64,000 bases of DNA from NCBI GenBank assembly GCA_965661545.1, contig CBFIEF010000005.1:1-64000 (forward strand). The letters run 5' to 3'. Shown here in pieces: positions 16,357-25,113 of the stretch. Made by a program: the position numbers and the translations under genes. Every line of letters starts with the position of its first letter. The first letter of the stretch is position 1. Source of the DNA: UBA7985 sp965661545. GTDB taxonomy: Bacteria; Pseudomonadota; Alphaproteobacteria; UBA7985. Below the pieces are notes generated by a model that did no database searches, was not told where the DNA came from, and saw only the letters and a program-made list of their open reading frames with translations.

Positions 16357-17232
16357 ATGTTTTCGACCAGTAAAGACAAGACCGACGTCGCCAGCGACGC
16401 GCCGATCTCCGGCGTAGATCACGTTATCATTGCGGTCAAAGACCTCGATGCCGAGCACGCTCGCGCGGCCAAACTTGGCTTTACCACCACAGAAATAACC
16501 CCGCATGTCGGCTGGGGCACGGCGAACACGTGCATCATGTTCCCCGGCTTAGACGGCCAAGGCGACTACGTTGAGATCCTCGGGATCCGCGACCCCAACA
16601 TTGGCACCAATGGCCTGGCCGAACACTTGGACGAGCAAGGCGAAGGCATGCTGTCCATCGCGCTCAAAGGCATCGCAGACAAAGCCACTGACGTTTTTGA
16701 CGCCCAAGGGATCACCCACTTCGGCATCGAGGCCCTGCACCGCGACGTTCAAGTAACCCCCGGCAGCTCACAGCGCGCATCCTTCCGGTTGGTCCGGCCC
16801 CAGCGCGGTCCATTTTCGCCGGTCCCCGCGTTTGTGTGCGAGCACCTCAACCCAAGCGTCGTTTGGGCAGATCGCTTCCTGACCCACGCAAACGGTGCCA
16901 TTGGCATTCAGGCCATCCAGATCATGATGAGCCACGACCAGAATATCGGCAGCGGCTACGAGGCTCTGATCGCCGGCGCGTTCAGTGATGGTGCCAAGGG
17001 TCCGGTAGGCGGCGATTTGGAATTCTATTCCGTCGAAAGCTGGTCCCGGATTTATGGGGAAGCTGAAGCCTCTGAAGCGGTGGTTTATCGCGTTGCGGAT
17101 CTCAACCAAACCGGCCAGTTCCTCGACCAATCCGGGCTGAAGTACCGTAAGGCCGAAAACGGTAAGCGCGGCTATATCGTTAGCCCCCAAGATGCCAGCG
17201 GCGTTTACATGGTTTTCACCGACGGCAGCTAG
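16357..17232 (+). CDS. VOC-superfamily (glyoxalase-like) protein
   Basis: 291 residues. The N-terminal half (about 20-190) is a glyoxalase-like fold beginning GVDHVIIAVKDLDAEHARAAKLGF, with a GDYVEILGI strand supplying a possible metal ligand. The second half has further VOC-like strands (GAIGIQAIQIMMSHDQN, then GYIVSPQDASGVYMVF). This arrangement resembles the Glyoxalase_3 domain proteins, for which substrate and reaction are generally unknown. No signal peptide, so cytoplasmic. It is monocistronic as far as seen and its link to the bc1 operon is only positional. Confidence 0.75.
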   Translation: MFSTSKDKTDVASDAPISGVDHVIIAVKDLDAEHARAAKLGFTTTEITPHVGWGTANTCIMFPGLDGQGDYVEILGIRDPNIGTNGLAEHLDEQGEGMLSIALKGIADKATDVFDAQGITHFGIEALHRDVQVTPGSSQRASFRLVRPQRGPFSPVPAFVCEHLNPSVVWADRFLTHANGAIGIQAIQIMMSHDQNIGSGYEALIAGAFSDGAKGPVGGDLEFYSVESWSRIYGEAEASEAVVYRVADLNQTGQFLDQSGLKYRKAENGKRGYIVSPQDASGVYMVFTDGS

Positions 17233-17320
17233 CCCTCGTTCACACGACTGTGTCATTGCCGCGCGAAGTTGACGCACTAAGTGACTGATCAGCGGGGTCA
17301 GTTTCTAACGCGAGGACAAC

Positions 17321-17704
17321 ATGCGCGCCTTTTTGATTTCTATTATTGCTACCATTGCCACAGCAACCTCAGCATCCGCCGTTGATATGCGCGGTCTTTG
17401 GCTCGACAACAAAGACTGGGACGGCGTTCAGGCTGTTGTGCAGATGTATGACTGCGAAGATGGCGTCGGCCTGTGTGCGCGCATCGTTCGCGCTTACAAG
17501 GGCGAGCTGGTTGCGGGACAACAGAACTACTTGCTGATCCGCAATTTGCAGCAACAGCGGAACGGCAGCTTCAAGGGCATCATCAACCCGCCTGTTAGCT
17601 TCGTTGGCGACTCAACAGTCGATATCAAACTGATTGATGAGCGCAATATTTCGTACAGTTCGTGTTTCTTGCCGTTCTGTAAGGGCACAATGACGAAACT
17701 CTAA
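17321..17704 (+). CDS. Secreted DUF2147-like protein (copy 1)
   Basis: 127 residues with a signal peptide (about 1-20, ending SASA). The rest matches the DUF2147 pattern: MRGLW near the mature N-terminus, a VVQMYDCEDG-GLCARIV stretch with paired Cys, a GSFKG turn and a C-terminal FCKGTMTKL. DUF2147 proteins are small periplasmic or outer-membrane-associated proteins of uncertain function. A paralogue follows 180 bp downstream. The two copies have the same Cys arrangement (C-x6-C and C-x4-C) but differ widely in sequence. Confidence 0.7.
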   Translation: MRAFLISIIATIATATSASAVDMRGLWLDNKDWDGVQAVVQMYDCEDGVGLCARIVRAYKGELVAGQQNYLLIRNLQQQRNGSFKGIINPPVSFVGDSTVDIKLIDERNISYSSCFLPFCKGTMTKL

Positions 17705-17798
17705 CAATACAACTGACGTACAATACTATGCATATTGTGCGTTAAAGAGCTCTTTTGCTGATTTATCGTAGTTTTTTACTGAATAGACAGCGTTTTGG

Positions 17799-17830
17799 AC
17801 TGGGTCTCTAGCAATAGAGGCCCAGTTTTT
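17799..17830 (+). terminator. Terminator between the two DUF2147-like genes
   Basis: A 12-bp stem ACTGGGTCTCTA / TAGAGGCCCAGT (one G-T pair) with the loop GCAA, followed by T residues. It separates the two paralogues into different transcripts. Confidence 0.88.
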
Positions 17831-17884
17831 GCGTTCAGAGTTCTGATCTAATGAACGACCCATAAAGGTTGGAACTCTCGCATT

Positions 17885-18289
17885 ATGCGCTTGATGTCTC
17901 TTGGCTTGATCAGTGTCTGCATGGCCCTGCTGGCCCCACTAGCTTCCGTATCAGCGACCAGTCTGAAAGGCTACTGGCGGATGGATGACCCACTTGAGGG
18001 CATGCAGGCGGTTTTGGAGGTGTACAGATGTTCGGGCGGTGACACGCTTTGCGCTAAGATTTCCGCTGTCGTCGGAACCAACGTTGATCGTCGTGCAATG
18101 CTCAACAGCGAGCTTTTGCGCGACCTGAAGCCTCAGCGTGATGGCACGTACAAAGGCAAGCTCAAGATGCCCAAAGGCCGCTTGCCGGCCCTGAACACCA
18201 TAATCGAACCCCAGGACCAAGACTCCCTCAGCTTCAAGGCGTGCTTTCTCGGTCAGTGCCGCTCGGGAACTCTGTCCCGGCTGTATTAA
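17885..18289 (+). CDS. Secreted DUF2147-like protein (copy 2)
   Basis: 134 residues, signal peptide about 1-24, then SLKGYWRMDDP, an AVLEVYRCSGGDTLCAKI stretch, GTYKGKLKMP, and a C-terminal CFLGQCRSGTLSRLY. It is a diverged paralogue of the gene at 17321 with the same two Cys pairs, probably disulfides in the periplasm. Its stop overlaps the ychF stop tail-to-tail by 3-4 bp. Own promoter expected because a terminator lies between the copies. Confidence 0.7.
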   Translation: MRLMSLGLISVCMALLAPLASVSATSLKGYWRMDDPLEGMQAVLEVYRCSGGDTLCAKISAVVGTNVDRRAMLNSELLRDLKPQRDGTYKGKLKMPKGRLPALNTIIEPQDQDSLSFKACFLGQCRSGTLSRLY

Positions 18290-19383
18290 ACGTTGAAGCG
18301 GAAGTGATAAATATCGCCGTCTTTGGTGATGTAGTCCTTGCCCTCAACGCGCAATTTACCAGCATCCTTTGCACCGGCTTCACCACCGCTGGCGATAAAG
18401 TCGTCATAGGCGATAGTCTCAGCGCGGATAAAGCCCCGCTCAAAGTCCGTGTGGATTGCGCCTGCGGCTTGTGGTGCCGTAGAGCCGGTTCGTACGGTCC
18501 AAGCGCGGGCTTCTTTTGGCCCTGCGGTGAAGAAAGTCAGCAAGTCCAGCAAGCCATACCCCTGTCGGATCAAACGCGCCAAGCCGGTTTCTTCCAGACC
18601 CAAAGTCTCCAAAAAGTCCTGCTTGTCTTCCTCGGTCGGCAGCGCGGCAATTTCGGCTTCGATTGCCGCAGAAATCAAGATGGAGCTTGCACCTTCCCGC
18701 TTGGCCAGCTCTTCAACGGCCTGCGAGTGGTGGTTGCCTTCCGCTGCATCTTCTTCGCCAACGTTACAGACGTACAAAACAGGCTTGGAGGTCAGCAGCT
18801 GCAACTGCCGCACGATGCGCAAGTCTTCGGGCGCAAATTCAACCGTACGGGCTGTTTTGCCATCGGTCAGCGCTGCCGCTAAGGGCTCCAACACGGCCAT
18901 CAGCAACCGGGCTTCCTTGTCGCCACCTTGGGCGCGCTTGGATTCCTTGGCCATCCGCTTTTCGACAGCGTCCAGGTCAGCGATCATCAATTCGGTGGTG
19001 ACAGTCTCTGCGTCGCGCACGGGGTCAACGGACCCATCCACGTGCGTAACCTCACCGTCAAAGCAGCGTAAAACGTGCAGAATGGCGTCAGTTTCGCGGA
19101 TGTTAGCGAGGAACTGGTTGCCCAGGCCTTCACCTTTGGAAGCGCCTCGCACCAAGCCCGCAATGTCCACGATTTCCAACTGCGTCGGCAGCACTTTGGC
19201 GCTTTGCGCAATATCGGCAATCAGATCCAAGCGAGAATCCGGCACGGCAACCCGGCCCGTATTCGGCTCGATGGTACAGAAAGGATAGTTGGCCGCTTCC
19301 GCAGCTGCCGTCTCGGTCAGCGCGTTAAAGAGGGTCGATTTTCCGACGTTGGGGAGACCAACGATGCCACAGTTGAAACCCAT
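18286..19383 (-). CDS. ychF: Redox-regulated ATPase YchF (Obg family)
   Basis: Universal ribosome-associated P-loop ATPase, 365 residues, the standard length. The P-loop GLPNVGKST is at about 8-16, switch regions follow (VDIAGLVRGASKGEGLGNQFL), and the fourth motif reads NVGE (NxxE), which gives YchF its ATP preference over GTP. The C-terminal TGS domain ends DGDIYHFRFNV. It starts 5 bp after pth on the same strand and closes the prs-rplY-pth-ychF gene run. Confidence 0.98.
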   Translation of the reverse strand: MGFNCGIVGLPNVGKSTLFNALTETAAAEAANYPFCTIEPNTGRVAVPDSRLDLIADIAQSAKVLPTQLEIVDIAGLVRGASKGEGLGNQFLANIRETDAILHVLRCFDGEVTHVDGSVDPVRDAETVTTELMIADLDAVEKRMAKESKRAQGGDKEARLLMAVLEPLAAALTDGKTARTVEFAPEDLRIVRQLQLLTSKPVLYVCNVGEEDAAEGNHHSQAVEELAKREGASSILISAAIEAEIAALPTEEDKQDFLETLGLEETGLARLIRQGYGLLDLLTFFTAGPKEARAWTVRTGSTAPQAAGAIHTDFERGFIRAETIAYDDFIASGGEAGAKDAGKLRVEGKDYITKDGDIYHFRFNV

Positions 19384-19388
19384 GGGTT

Positions 19389-20108
19389 CTAATCCTTGTC
19401 CGTCTTTTTATCGGCGTTGCGGTTCAACAGCCGTGATAGCGCCGCGCCCAAAGCAGTGGGCGGGCCTTTTCCAATGGTTGTGGGCTGCCCCGTCGCCGCA
19501 GGGGAAGCGGCCGGTTTCTCTCGGCGTTGCGCGCCACGATCGGGGACAAGAGCCTGCATCGACAAACTCATGAAGCCAGACTCGTCCCCATCCAGCAATC
19601 GTTGCAGATTGTCCGCCATCGCAGAGAGCAGCACGTCGAGCTGCGCCCGCTCGTCTTTGCCAAAGTCATGCAGAACATAGCCAGCAACCCGATCCTTGTG
19701 ACCGGGGTGCCCAATGCCAATACGCACGCGCCGGTAGTTCTGGCCGATGTGAGCATCCAAAGACTTGATGCCATTATGACCGCCTGAACCACCTCCGCGC
19801 TTGATCCGCACCTTAGCAGGCTGCAAATCAAGCTCGTCATAAAAGACTGTGACAGCGTCGGCTTTGAGCTTCCAGAAATCCAAGACGTGACGCAAAGGTT
19901 GCCCCGACTTGTTCATGTAGCTCTGCGGCTTCACCAAGACGACTTTGTCACCGTCAATCCGGCACTCAGTCACCATAGCGTTGGCACGTTCTTTCCACTT
20001 GGGCGCGTTGTAACGCGCCGCAATGAGGTCGAGAGCCATAAAGCCAACGTTGTGGCGATGGCCCTCGTATTGTCGCCCTGGGTTTCCCAGTCCAACCAGA
20101 ACCTGCAT
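19389..20108 (-). CDS. pth: Peptidyl-tRNA hydrolase
   Basis: Releases tRNA from stalled peptidyl-tRNA. The N-terminal ~190 residues match Pth: GLGNPGRQYEGHRHNVGF with the catalytic His (about residue 21), KPQSYMNKSG, and RIKRGGGSGGHNGIKS. At 239 residues it is about 45 longer than usual, with a Pro/Ala/Lys-rich C-terminal tail. A long tail of this type is seen in several alphaproteobacterial Pth proteins. It follows rplY by 36 bp. Confidence 0.97.
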   Translation of the reverse strand: MQVLVGLGNPGRQYEGHRHNVGFMALDLIAARYNAPKWKERANAMVTECRIDGDKVVLVKPQSYMNKSGQPLRHVLDFWKLKADAVTVFYDELDLQPAKVRIKRGGGSGGHNGIKSLDAHIGQNYRRVRIGIGHPGHKDRVAGYVLHDFGKDERAQLDVLLSAMADNLQRLLDGDESGFMSLSMQALVPDRGAQRREKPAASPAATGQPTTIGKGPPTALGAALSRLLNRNADKKTDKD

Positions 20109-20144
20109 GCGCTATGCTCCTGGGCAAAGCCGCCCGAGAAGGAC

Positions 20145-20771
20145 TTACTCGGCTGCTGCGTCGTCGCCGCCCGCTGCCGCTGCATCCATCATCTGACGCT
20201 TCAGTGCGGATGGTGCCGTTACGGTTGCGATAACGAAGTCACGACCAACGATGGTCGGCGTTACGTTACCGGAAACTTGCACCATTGAGTACTTCACAGC
20301 GTCGTTGATCTGCAGACCGGTCAAGTCAGCGTCAAACTTGGTTGGGATTTCGCCCGCTTTACAGCGCACTTCTACCGAGTGGCGAACCACGTTCAGAACC
20401 GCACCGCGCTTCAGGCCCGGGGATTCCATGTCGTTGATGAAATCAACGGGGACTTTCACCTTAACAACGGTGTTGGAATCAACGCGCATGAAATCCACGT
20501 GGATCGGCTGATCGGTGACACGGTCAAACTGAATGTCGCGTGGCAGAACGTTCACAGTCTTACCGTCAACATCCAGCGCCATAACCTTGGCAAAGAAACC
20601 ACGCTCAGCGAGGCCTTTCCAGATCGGGCGGGGGTCGATGGATACCATTTCCGGGTCAGCGCCACCGCCGTAGATGACAGCAGGAACGAGGCCTTCGTAG
20701 CGCGCCGCTTTAGCAGCAGTTTTACCAGCGCCGGTCTTTGCCTTTGCAGGGATGGTCATTGCGATTTCCAT
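20145..20771 (-). CDS. rplY: 50S ribosomal protein L25 (CTC form)
   Basis: 5S-rRNA-binding protein of the large subunit in its long two-domain CTC form (208 residues). The N-terminal L25 domain has VPAVIYGGG and DGKTVNVLPRDIQFD...HVDFMRV. The C-terminal beta domain follows and the protein ends in an Ala/Asp-rich tail. The start at 20771 is set by AAGGAG about 8 bases upstream; the longer frame to 20906 overlaps prs and is rejected. Paired with pth as in many bacteria. Confidence 0.96.
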   Translation of the reverse strand: MEIAMTIPAKAKTGAGKTAAKAARYEGLVPAVIYGGGADPEMVSIDPRPIWKGLAERGFFAKVMALDVDGKTVNVLPRDIQFDRVTDQPIHVDFMRVDSNTVVKVKVPVDFINDMESPGLKRGAVLNVVRHSVEVRCKAGEIPTKFDADLTGLQINDAVKYSMVQVSGNVTPTIVGRDFVIATVTAPSALKRQMMDAAAAGGDDAAAE

Positions 20772-20825
20772 GATGGATTCTCCTTGAAACTCAAAATTCG
20801 GAATTGTTCTTTTGGGGAAAGCGAA

Positions 20826-20842
20826 CCGCGCGCAGGGCGCGG
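20826..20842 (-). promoter_or_regulatory. GC-rich hairpin between prs and rplY
   Basis: CCGCGC / GCGCGG, a perfect 6-bp stem with a 5-base loop, 6 bp after the prs stop. Only a few T residues follow, so at most a weak terminator or processing site. Confidence 0.3.
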
Positions 20843-20847
20843 CTGGC

Positions 20848-21789
20848 CTACATGTTGAAGAGGGTCGAAACCGACTCTTCGTTTGATACGCGGCGAATGG
20901 CTTCACCCAGCAACTCAGCGGTCGTCATCGCGCGGATCTTTTTGCACGCTACGACGGCTTCAGATGGCTGAATGGAGTCTGTCACAACGACTTCACTGAT
21001 GGTCGAGGCGTCGATATTGGCGACAGCCGGACCAGAGAGAACGCCGTGGGTCGCGAAAGCGGATACAGACAGCGCGCCGTTTTTGACCAGCGCGTCGGCG
21101 GCCTTACACAACGTTCCCGCGGTATCCACAATATCGTCGATCAGCACACAGTGCTTACCTTCTACTTCACCGATGACGTTCATCACCTCAGCCACACCCG
21201 CTTTCGGGCGACGCTTATCGATGATGGCCAAATCAACCTCGATCGCCTTTGCCACCGCACGGGCGCGAACAACGCCGCCAACGTCGGGGGAGACGATCAT
21301 CACGTTCGAACAATCGTCACGGTGCAGGCGACGGATCTCCTGCGCAAACATGGGCGCAGCGAACAGGTTATCGGTAGGAATATCAAAGAAACCCTGAATC
21401 TGACCGGCATGCAGGTCCATGGTCAGAACACGGTCCGCGCCAGCGGTTTCAATCAGGTTGGCAACCAAGCGCGCAGAAATCGGCGAGCGCGGGGAGCTTT
21501 TCCGGTCCTGACGGGCATAGCCGTAGTAGGGAATCACCGCCGTAATCCGGCCCGCAGAGCCCCGACGCAGCGCATCAATCGCCACCAGCAACTCCATCAA
21601 GTGGTCGTTCGCCGGGTAGCTTGTTGGCTGAATCAAAAAGACATCCTCACCGCGGACGTTTTCTTGGATCTCAACGTAGATTTCTTTGTCATTGAAACGG
21701 CGCACTTCAGCTTGAGTCAGACGGACGTCAAGGTAGTGCGAAATAGCTTCCGCCAACGGACGGTTGGCATTGGCGCTCAAGATACGCAT
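20848..21789 (-). CDS. prs: Ribose-phosphate pyrophosphokinase
   Basis: Makes PRPP from ribose 5-phosphate and ATP for purine, pyrimidine, His, Trp and NAD synthesis. 313 residues starting MRILSANANRPLAEAI; a GGAGC sequence lies before ATG 21789, and the upstream in-frame ATG at 21822 is less likely. Motifs: FNDKEIYVEI, the flexible-loop region YGYARQDRKSSPRSPISA, DLHAGQIQGFFDIPTDNL, VSPDVGGVVRARAVA and the PRPP loop VLIDDIVDTAGTL. It heads the prs-rplY-pth-ychF run. Confidence 0.97.
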   Translation of the reverse strand: MRILSANANRPLAEAISHYLDVRLTQAEVRRFNDKEIYVEIQENVRGEDVFLIQPTSYPANDHLMELLVAIDALRRGSAGRITAVIPYYGYARQDRKSSPRSPISARLVANLIETAGADRVLTMDLHAGQIQGFFDIPTDNLFAAPMFAQEIRRLHRDDCSNVMIVSPDVGGVVRARAVAKAIEVDLAIIDKRRPKAGVAEVMNVIGEVEGKHCVLIDDIVDTAGTLCKAADALVKNGALSVSAFATHGVLSGPAVANIDASTISEVVVTDSIQPSEAVVACKKIRAMTTAELLGEAIRRVSNEESVSTLFNM

Positions 21790-21964
21790 ATTTTGTGCTC
21801 CGGCTCCGAGAATGCTCGTCACGGGTTTGCGACGACATCTGGCACCAAGAAAGTGTTCAGTGACCGTGGTTTAGCCCAGAGTCCGCTCAATGGTCAACGC
21901 AACCCCCCGTCCAAAGCGAAGATGCGGTCATGCGATTCCTGCACGCTCGCGCGCGTAACGTGCT

Positions 21965-22750
21965 TCAGTCGGTGAGCGTGATACAGGATATCAGGCGGCC
22001 ATAGTCCGGTTCTTGCCGGTGAAACCCGCGCCGCGCGGAGAAAAAGCGGTCTTCGTCCACGTAGGTGTCACCGCCAATATCTTGAAACGACGCCACCCCT
22101 TCGGCTTGAACTTGCGCAGCAATGATGCCTGCAATATCGCCCATAAAGTGCCCGGGCTTGGTTGCCGGGGTAAAAAAGCGCCGGTGATCGTCTACGGCAC
22201 CGGCAAAATGATCCGGGAAATCTGGGCCGACTTCGTAGCTTTCCTGCCGGATCATTGGACCCAGCCCGACAACAATGCGCTCCCGCCGCGCGCCCAAACG
22301 TTCCATAGCGTCAAGGGTTGAACGGACGATATTCAGGGACGTTCCCTTCCACCCCGAATGCGCACTCGCGATGACGCCCGCGACCGGGTCTGCCGCCAGC
22401 ACGGCACCGCAATCAGCGGATAAAGCGCCCAAACACAGTCCCGGCACGTTGGTCACCAGCGCATCCGCCTGAGGCCCACGGTCCCAATCGGGCGTCTGGG
22501 TCAGGGTTACGACATCCGCTAAGTGCACCTGATAGAGCGACACGAGCTTGGCCGCGCCCATCGCTTGTGCCACCCGGCGGCGGTTCTCGTTGACGTCCGC
22601 CGGGTCATCGTCGGCACCCAGCCCACAGTTGAGATCCTCGCGCCCCCAACTCACGCCGCCCTTTCGCGTGAAATAGCCATGTTTTACGCCGCTAAACCCG
22701 AGGACTGAGGCGGTCATAAAGGGTGGCAAAGTGGTCGATTGTTCAGCCAT
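21965..22750 (-). CDS. pgeF: Peptidoglycan editing factor PgeF (laccase-domain, YfiH family)
   Basis: 261 residues. YfiH/PgeF proteins remove mis-incorporated amino acids from peptidoglycan precursors; older annotations call them multicopper polyphenol oxidases. The metal-site residues are visible: His in YQVHLADV, Cys in SADCGAV and His in SAHSGWKG. The start ATG at 22750 overlaps the upstream gene stop by 8 bp, indicating coupling in the lgt-midA-pgeF operon. Confidence 0.94.
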   Translation of the reverse strand: MAEQSTTLPPFMTASVLGFSGVKHGYFTRKGGVSWGREDLNCGLGADDDPADVNENRRRVAQAMGAAKLVSLYQVHLADVVTLTQTPDWDRGPQADALVTNVPGLCLGALSADCGAVLAADPVAGVIASAHSGWKGTSLNIVRSTLDAMERLGARRERIVVGLGPMIRQESYEVGPDFPDHFAGAVDDHRRFFTPATKPGHFMGDIAGIIAAQVQAEGVASFQDIGGDTYVDEDRFFSARRGFHRQEPDYGRLISCITLTD

Positions 22751-23849
22751 TCGTTGCCTCGCCCGCTTGGGTTGGAAAGCCAGCGGGGGCTGGCAAGGTT
22801 TCGGGGTAGTGACAGGTCCACGCCTTAAAGCGATTGCCCATTTGCGTTTTCCCCACCAGCCGCTGCAGCGATTGCAGCAACGCAGGCGCGTCATCGGGGG
22901 CGCTTTCGGCCAGCATCTCGAACCGCTGCCACGCGCCGAGCACCAGCAGGAAGTCGCGCTGTGTTACCGGCGCAGGTGCGGTAAGGCCGACCTCCTCAGC
23001 GAATGTCCCAGCCGCGTCAAAATCGACCAAAGTCGTCAAATCTGTCTCACCAACAGCCGCGAGCGGATCCACTTTTTCATGGTTTTGGATGGCCTGCAGG
23101 CTCCACGCCGCAGCAGCCGCATCGTGCGCATAGTCAACGAACAGAGCTGCCCCGGCGTGCGCCTTGAAGATCGCGCTCAAGTCCTTCAAGAACCCGGGCA
23201 ACGACGGCATGACTTCATAGAACATGCCGTCCTCGGCCTTGGGCAGCAACGGCAGAACCGGCGTTCTGGGCTGCCCAAGGACAAAGGAAAGCTCGCCCGC
23301 TTCATCCAGCGCCACCAGTCGCTCGAACCATTGCCCCTTGGCTACGGCAAACTGCGCAGTCGGTAGAACGTCGATGAACTCATTGCCAATCACCAACACC
23401 GGCGCATCGGCGTCCAGCGCACCAAGGCCATCGATCCATTGCGGCGCATAGGCCGACAGCGTGTCCGCTTGGGCCTTGCGCAGGGTCTGATTGGTCTCAA
23501 CCAAAATCAGCTCTGCCGCCGTTAAGAAGCCGGGCATGGCGCTTGCCGCGCGTAAGGCGTCAGCCATCAGCGTCCCTTTGCCCGGTCCAAACTCCACCAG
23601 AAGAACCCGGCTTGGTTGGCCCAGGTCGATCCACCGCTGGACCAGCCACAGCCCGATCAGCTCGCCAAAGACTTGGCTAATTTCGGGCGCGGTTACAAAG
23701 TCAGCCGCCGCGCCGATCGCCTCTTGCTTGCGATAATAGCCATGCTCGGGGTGCTGCAGTGCCAGCGTCATGAACTCTGGCACAGTCATCGGGCCCGTTG
23801 CCTGAATTTGGCTTTTGAGCAGCTGGGTCAGGGGCGTCTGGTCCGTCAT
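22743..23849 (-). CDS. MidA/NDUFAF7-type SAM-dependent methyltransferase
   Basis: 368 residues of the DUF185 family. The mitochondrial homologue (NDUFAF7/MidA) methylates an arginine of a complex I subunit; the bacterial target is generally not established. Seen: the family N-terminus MTVPEFMTLALQHPEHGYY, FVTAPEISQVFGELIGLW and the SAM-binding VEFGPGKGTLMADALR at about 97-112. It overlaps lgt by 4 bp (ATGA) upstream and pgeF by 8 bp downstream, so all three are co-transcribed. Confidence 0.93.
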   Translation of the reverse strand: MTDQTPLTQLLKSQIQATGPMTVPEFMTLALQHPEHGYYRKQEAIGAAADFVTAPEISQVFGELIGLWLVQRWIDLGQPSRVLLVEFGPGKGTLMADALRAASAMPGFLTAAELILVETNQTLRKAQADTLSAYAPQWIDGLGALDADAPVLVIGNEFIDVLPTAQFAVAKGQWFERLVALDEAGELSFVLGQPRTPVLPLLPKAEDGMFYEVMPSLPGFLKDLSAIFKAHAGAALFVDYAHDAAAAAWSLQAIQNHEKVDPLAAVGETDLTTLVDFDAAGTFAEEVGLTAPAPVTQRDFLLVLGAWQRFEMLAESAPDDAPALLQSLQRLVGKTQMGNRFKAWTCHYPETLPAPAGFPTQAGEATNG

Positions 23850-24745
23850 TTTGCCGCCGCCCCGTCAGGGCCCTGATTGCGGCGCCAGAGCATGATCGCC
23901 ACGCCGATGATGATCATCGGAAATGACAATTCCTGCCCCGTGGTAAAGGCACCCAAACCTGCGACCTTCAAGAAGCCTGCTTCGATGCCATTGTCAGGCT
24001 TCCGGACAAACTCAACCAAGAAGCGGAAAAAGCCGTACCCGGCGATAAAGCCGCCGGTCACGATACCACCCTTGGCTCGGACCACCGGGTTTCGCCACAT
24101 CACATTAAGCACCACCAGCAGCACGAGGCCTTCAAGGAAGCTCTCGTAGAGTTGGCTGGGGTGACGCGGTTCGGTCCACTGGTCTTTGACCCCGTTGGGA
24201 CCATAGGCCGGGAACCGCATCGCCCACGGTACATCCGTTGGCCGCCCGTACAGCTCACCGTTGATGAAGTTTGCGATGCGACCAAAGAACAGTCCGATCG
24301 GCGCAGAGATCGCCAACAGATCCGTCACCTCCCAGAACCGCGTCTTGCGATTGAACCGCGACCATATCACCACCGCCAACAGGACGCCCAGAAAGCCGCC
24401 GTGGAATGACATACCGCCATCCCAAACTGCGAGCCACGCCATAGGGTCAGAGAAGTACCGCGCCGGGTCTTGCTGGAAACCGTAGAACAGCACCGATCCA
24501 ATCCGGCCACCAAAGACAACGCCGATGATAATCCACAGAAACAGGTCATCCATCGCCCGCATCTCAACGGTCTGAGTCCGCTTGAGATTGGCGCGCACCC
24601 ACACGTAACCCAAAATGAGCCCGGCAATGTACGACAAGGAGTACCAGCGGATTGGAATAGGGCCGATGCTGACAAGCACAGGGTCAATCTGCGGGAAGGG
24701 TATCTCGGCCAATAGGGGCAGGGCCCAGCCAGACATGAATTCCAT
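23846..24745 (-). CDS. lgt: Prolipoprotein diacylglyceryl transferase
   Basis: Inner-membrane enzyme that attaches diacylglycerol to the lipobox Cys of prolipoproteins, such as the lipoprotein encoded at 29110. 299 residues with about seven membrane helices. Signature motifs HGGFLGVLLAVVIW and GRIANFINGELYGRPTDVPW (about 155-175) are intact. First gene of the lgt-midA-pgeF operon, divergent from ubiK. Confidence 0.97.
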   Translation of the reverse strand: MEFMSGWALPLLAEIPFPQIDPVLVSIGPIPIRWYSLSYIAGLILGYVWVRANLKRTQTVEMRAMDDLFLWIIIGVVFGGRIGSVLFYGFQQDPARYFSDPMAWLAVWDGGMSFHGGFLGVLLAVVIWSRFNRKTRFWEVTDLLAISAPIGLFFGRIANFINGELYGRPTDVPWAMRFPAYGPNGVKDQWTEPRHPSQLYESFLEGLVLLVVLNVMWRNPVVRAKGGIVTGGFIAGYGFFRFLVEFVRKPDNGIEAGFLKVAGLGAFTTGQELSFPMIIIGVAIMLWRRNQGPDGAAAK

Positions 24746-24861
24746 TAATTTCTCTCAGGGCTGAAATGCGCGTTGCCTCCCTTCTATGTCGAGGCTGTGG
24801 CGAGCGGAAGGCTTCATGCTATATGAAAGGTATGACGCGCACATTTATGAGGACAGCCGCC

Positions 24862-25113
24862 ATGCAGACCCAATACCGATTTTTCGACGACATCGCTCGT
24901 CTCGCCAACGGAGCCGTTGGAACATTAGCCGGTGCGCGCAGTGAGGTTGAGACCTTGGTCAAGCAGCGAATGGAATCCGTTCTCGCGGATATGGACGTTG
25001 TACCGCGCGAAGAGTTTGAAGTGGTCCGAGAGATGGCACGAACGGCGCGTGAAGAGAACGAAGCGCTGAAAAAGCGCCTCGATGCACTCGAAGCAAAACT
25101 CAACGAAAAATAA
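24862..25113 (+). CDS. ubiK: UbiK/BMFP accessory factor
   Basis: 83 residues with a basic, amphipathic N-terminal half and a C-terminal coiled coil (EVVREMARTAREENEALKKRLDALEAKL). UbiK helps the aerobic ubiquinone biosynthesis complex; the family is also known as membrane fusogenic proteins. The start at 24862 has GAGGA upstream and gives the family N-terminus (QYRFFDDIARLANGAVG); the longer frame from 24766 is unlikely. Divergent from lgt. Confidence 0.92.
   Translation: MQTQYRFFDDIARLANGAVGTLAGARSEVETLVKQRMESVLADMDVVPREEFEVVREMARTAREENEALKKRLDALEAKLNEK

Noticed and set aside
21046..21975. 309-residue plus-strand frame
   Set aside because: Antisense shadow of prs, whose motifs are complete.
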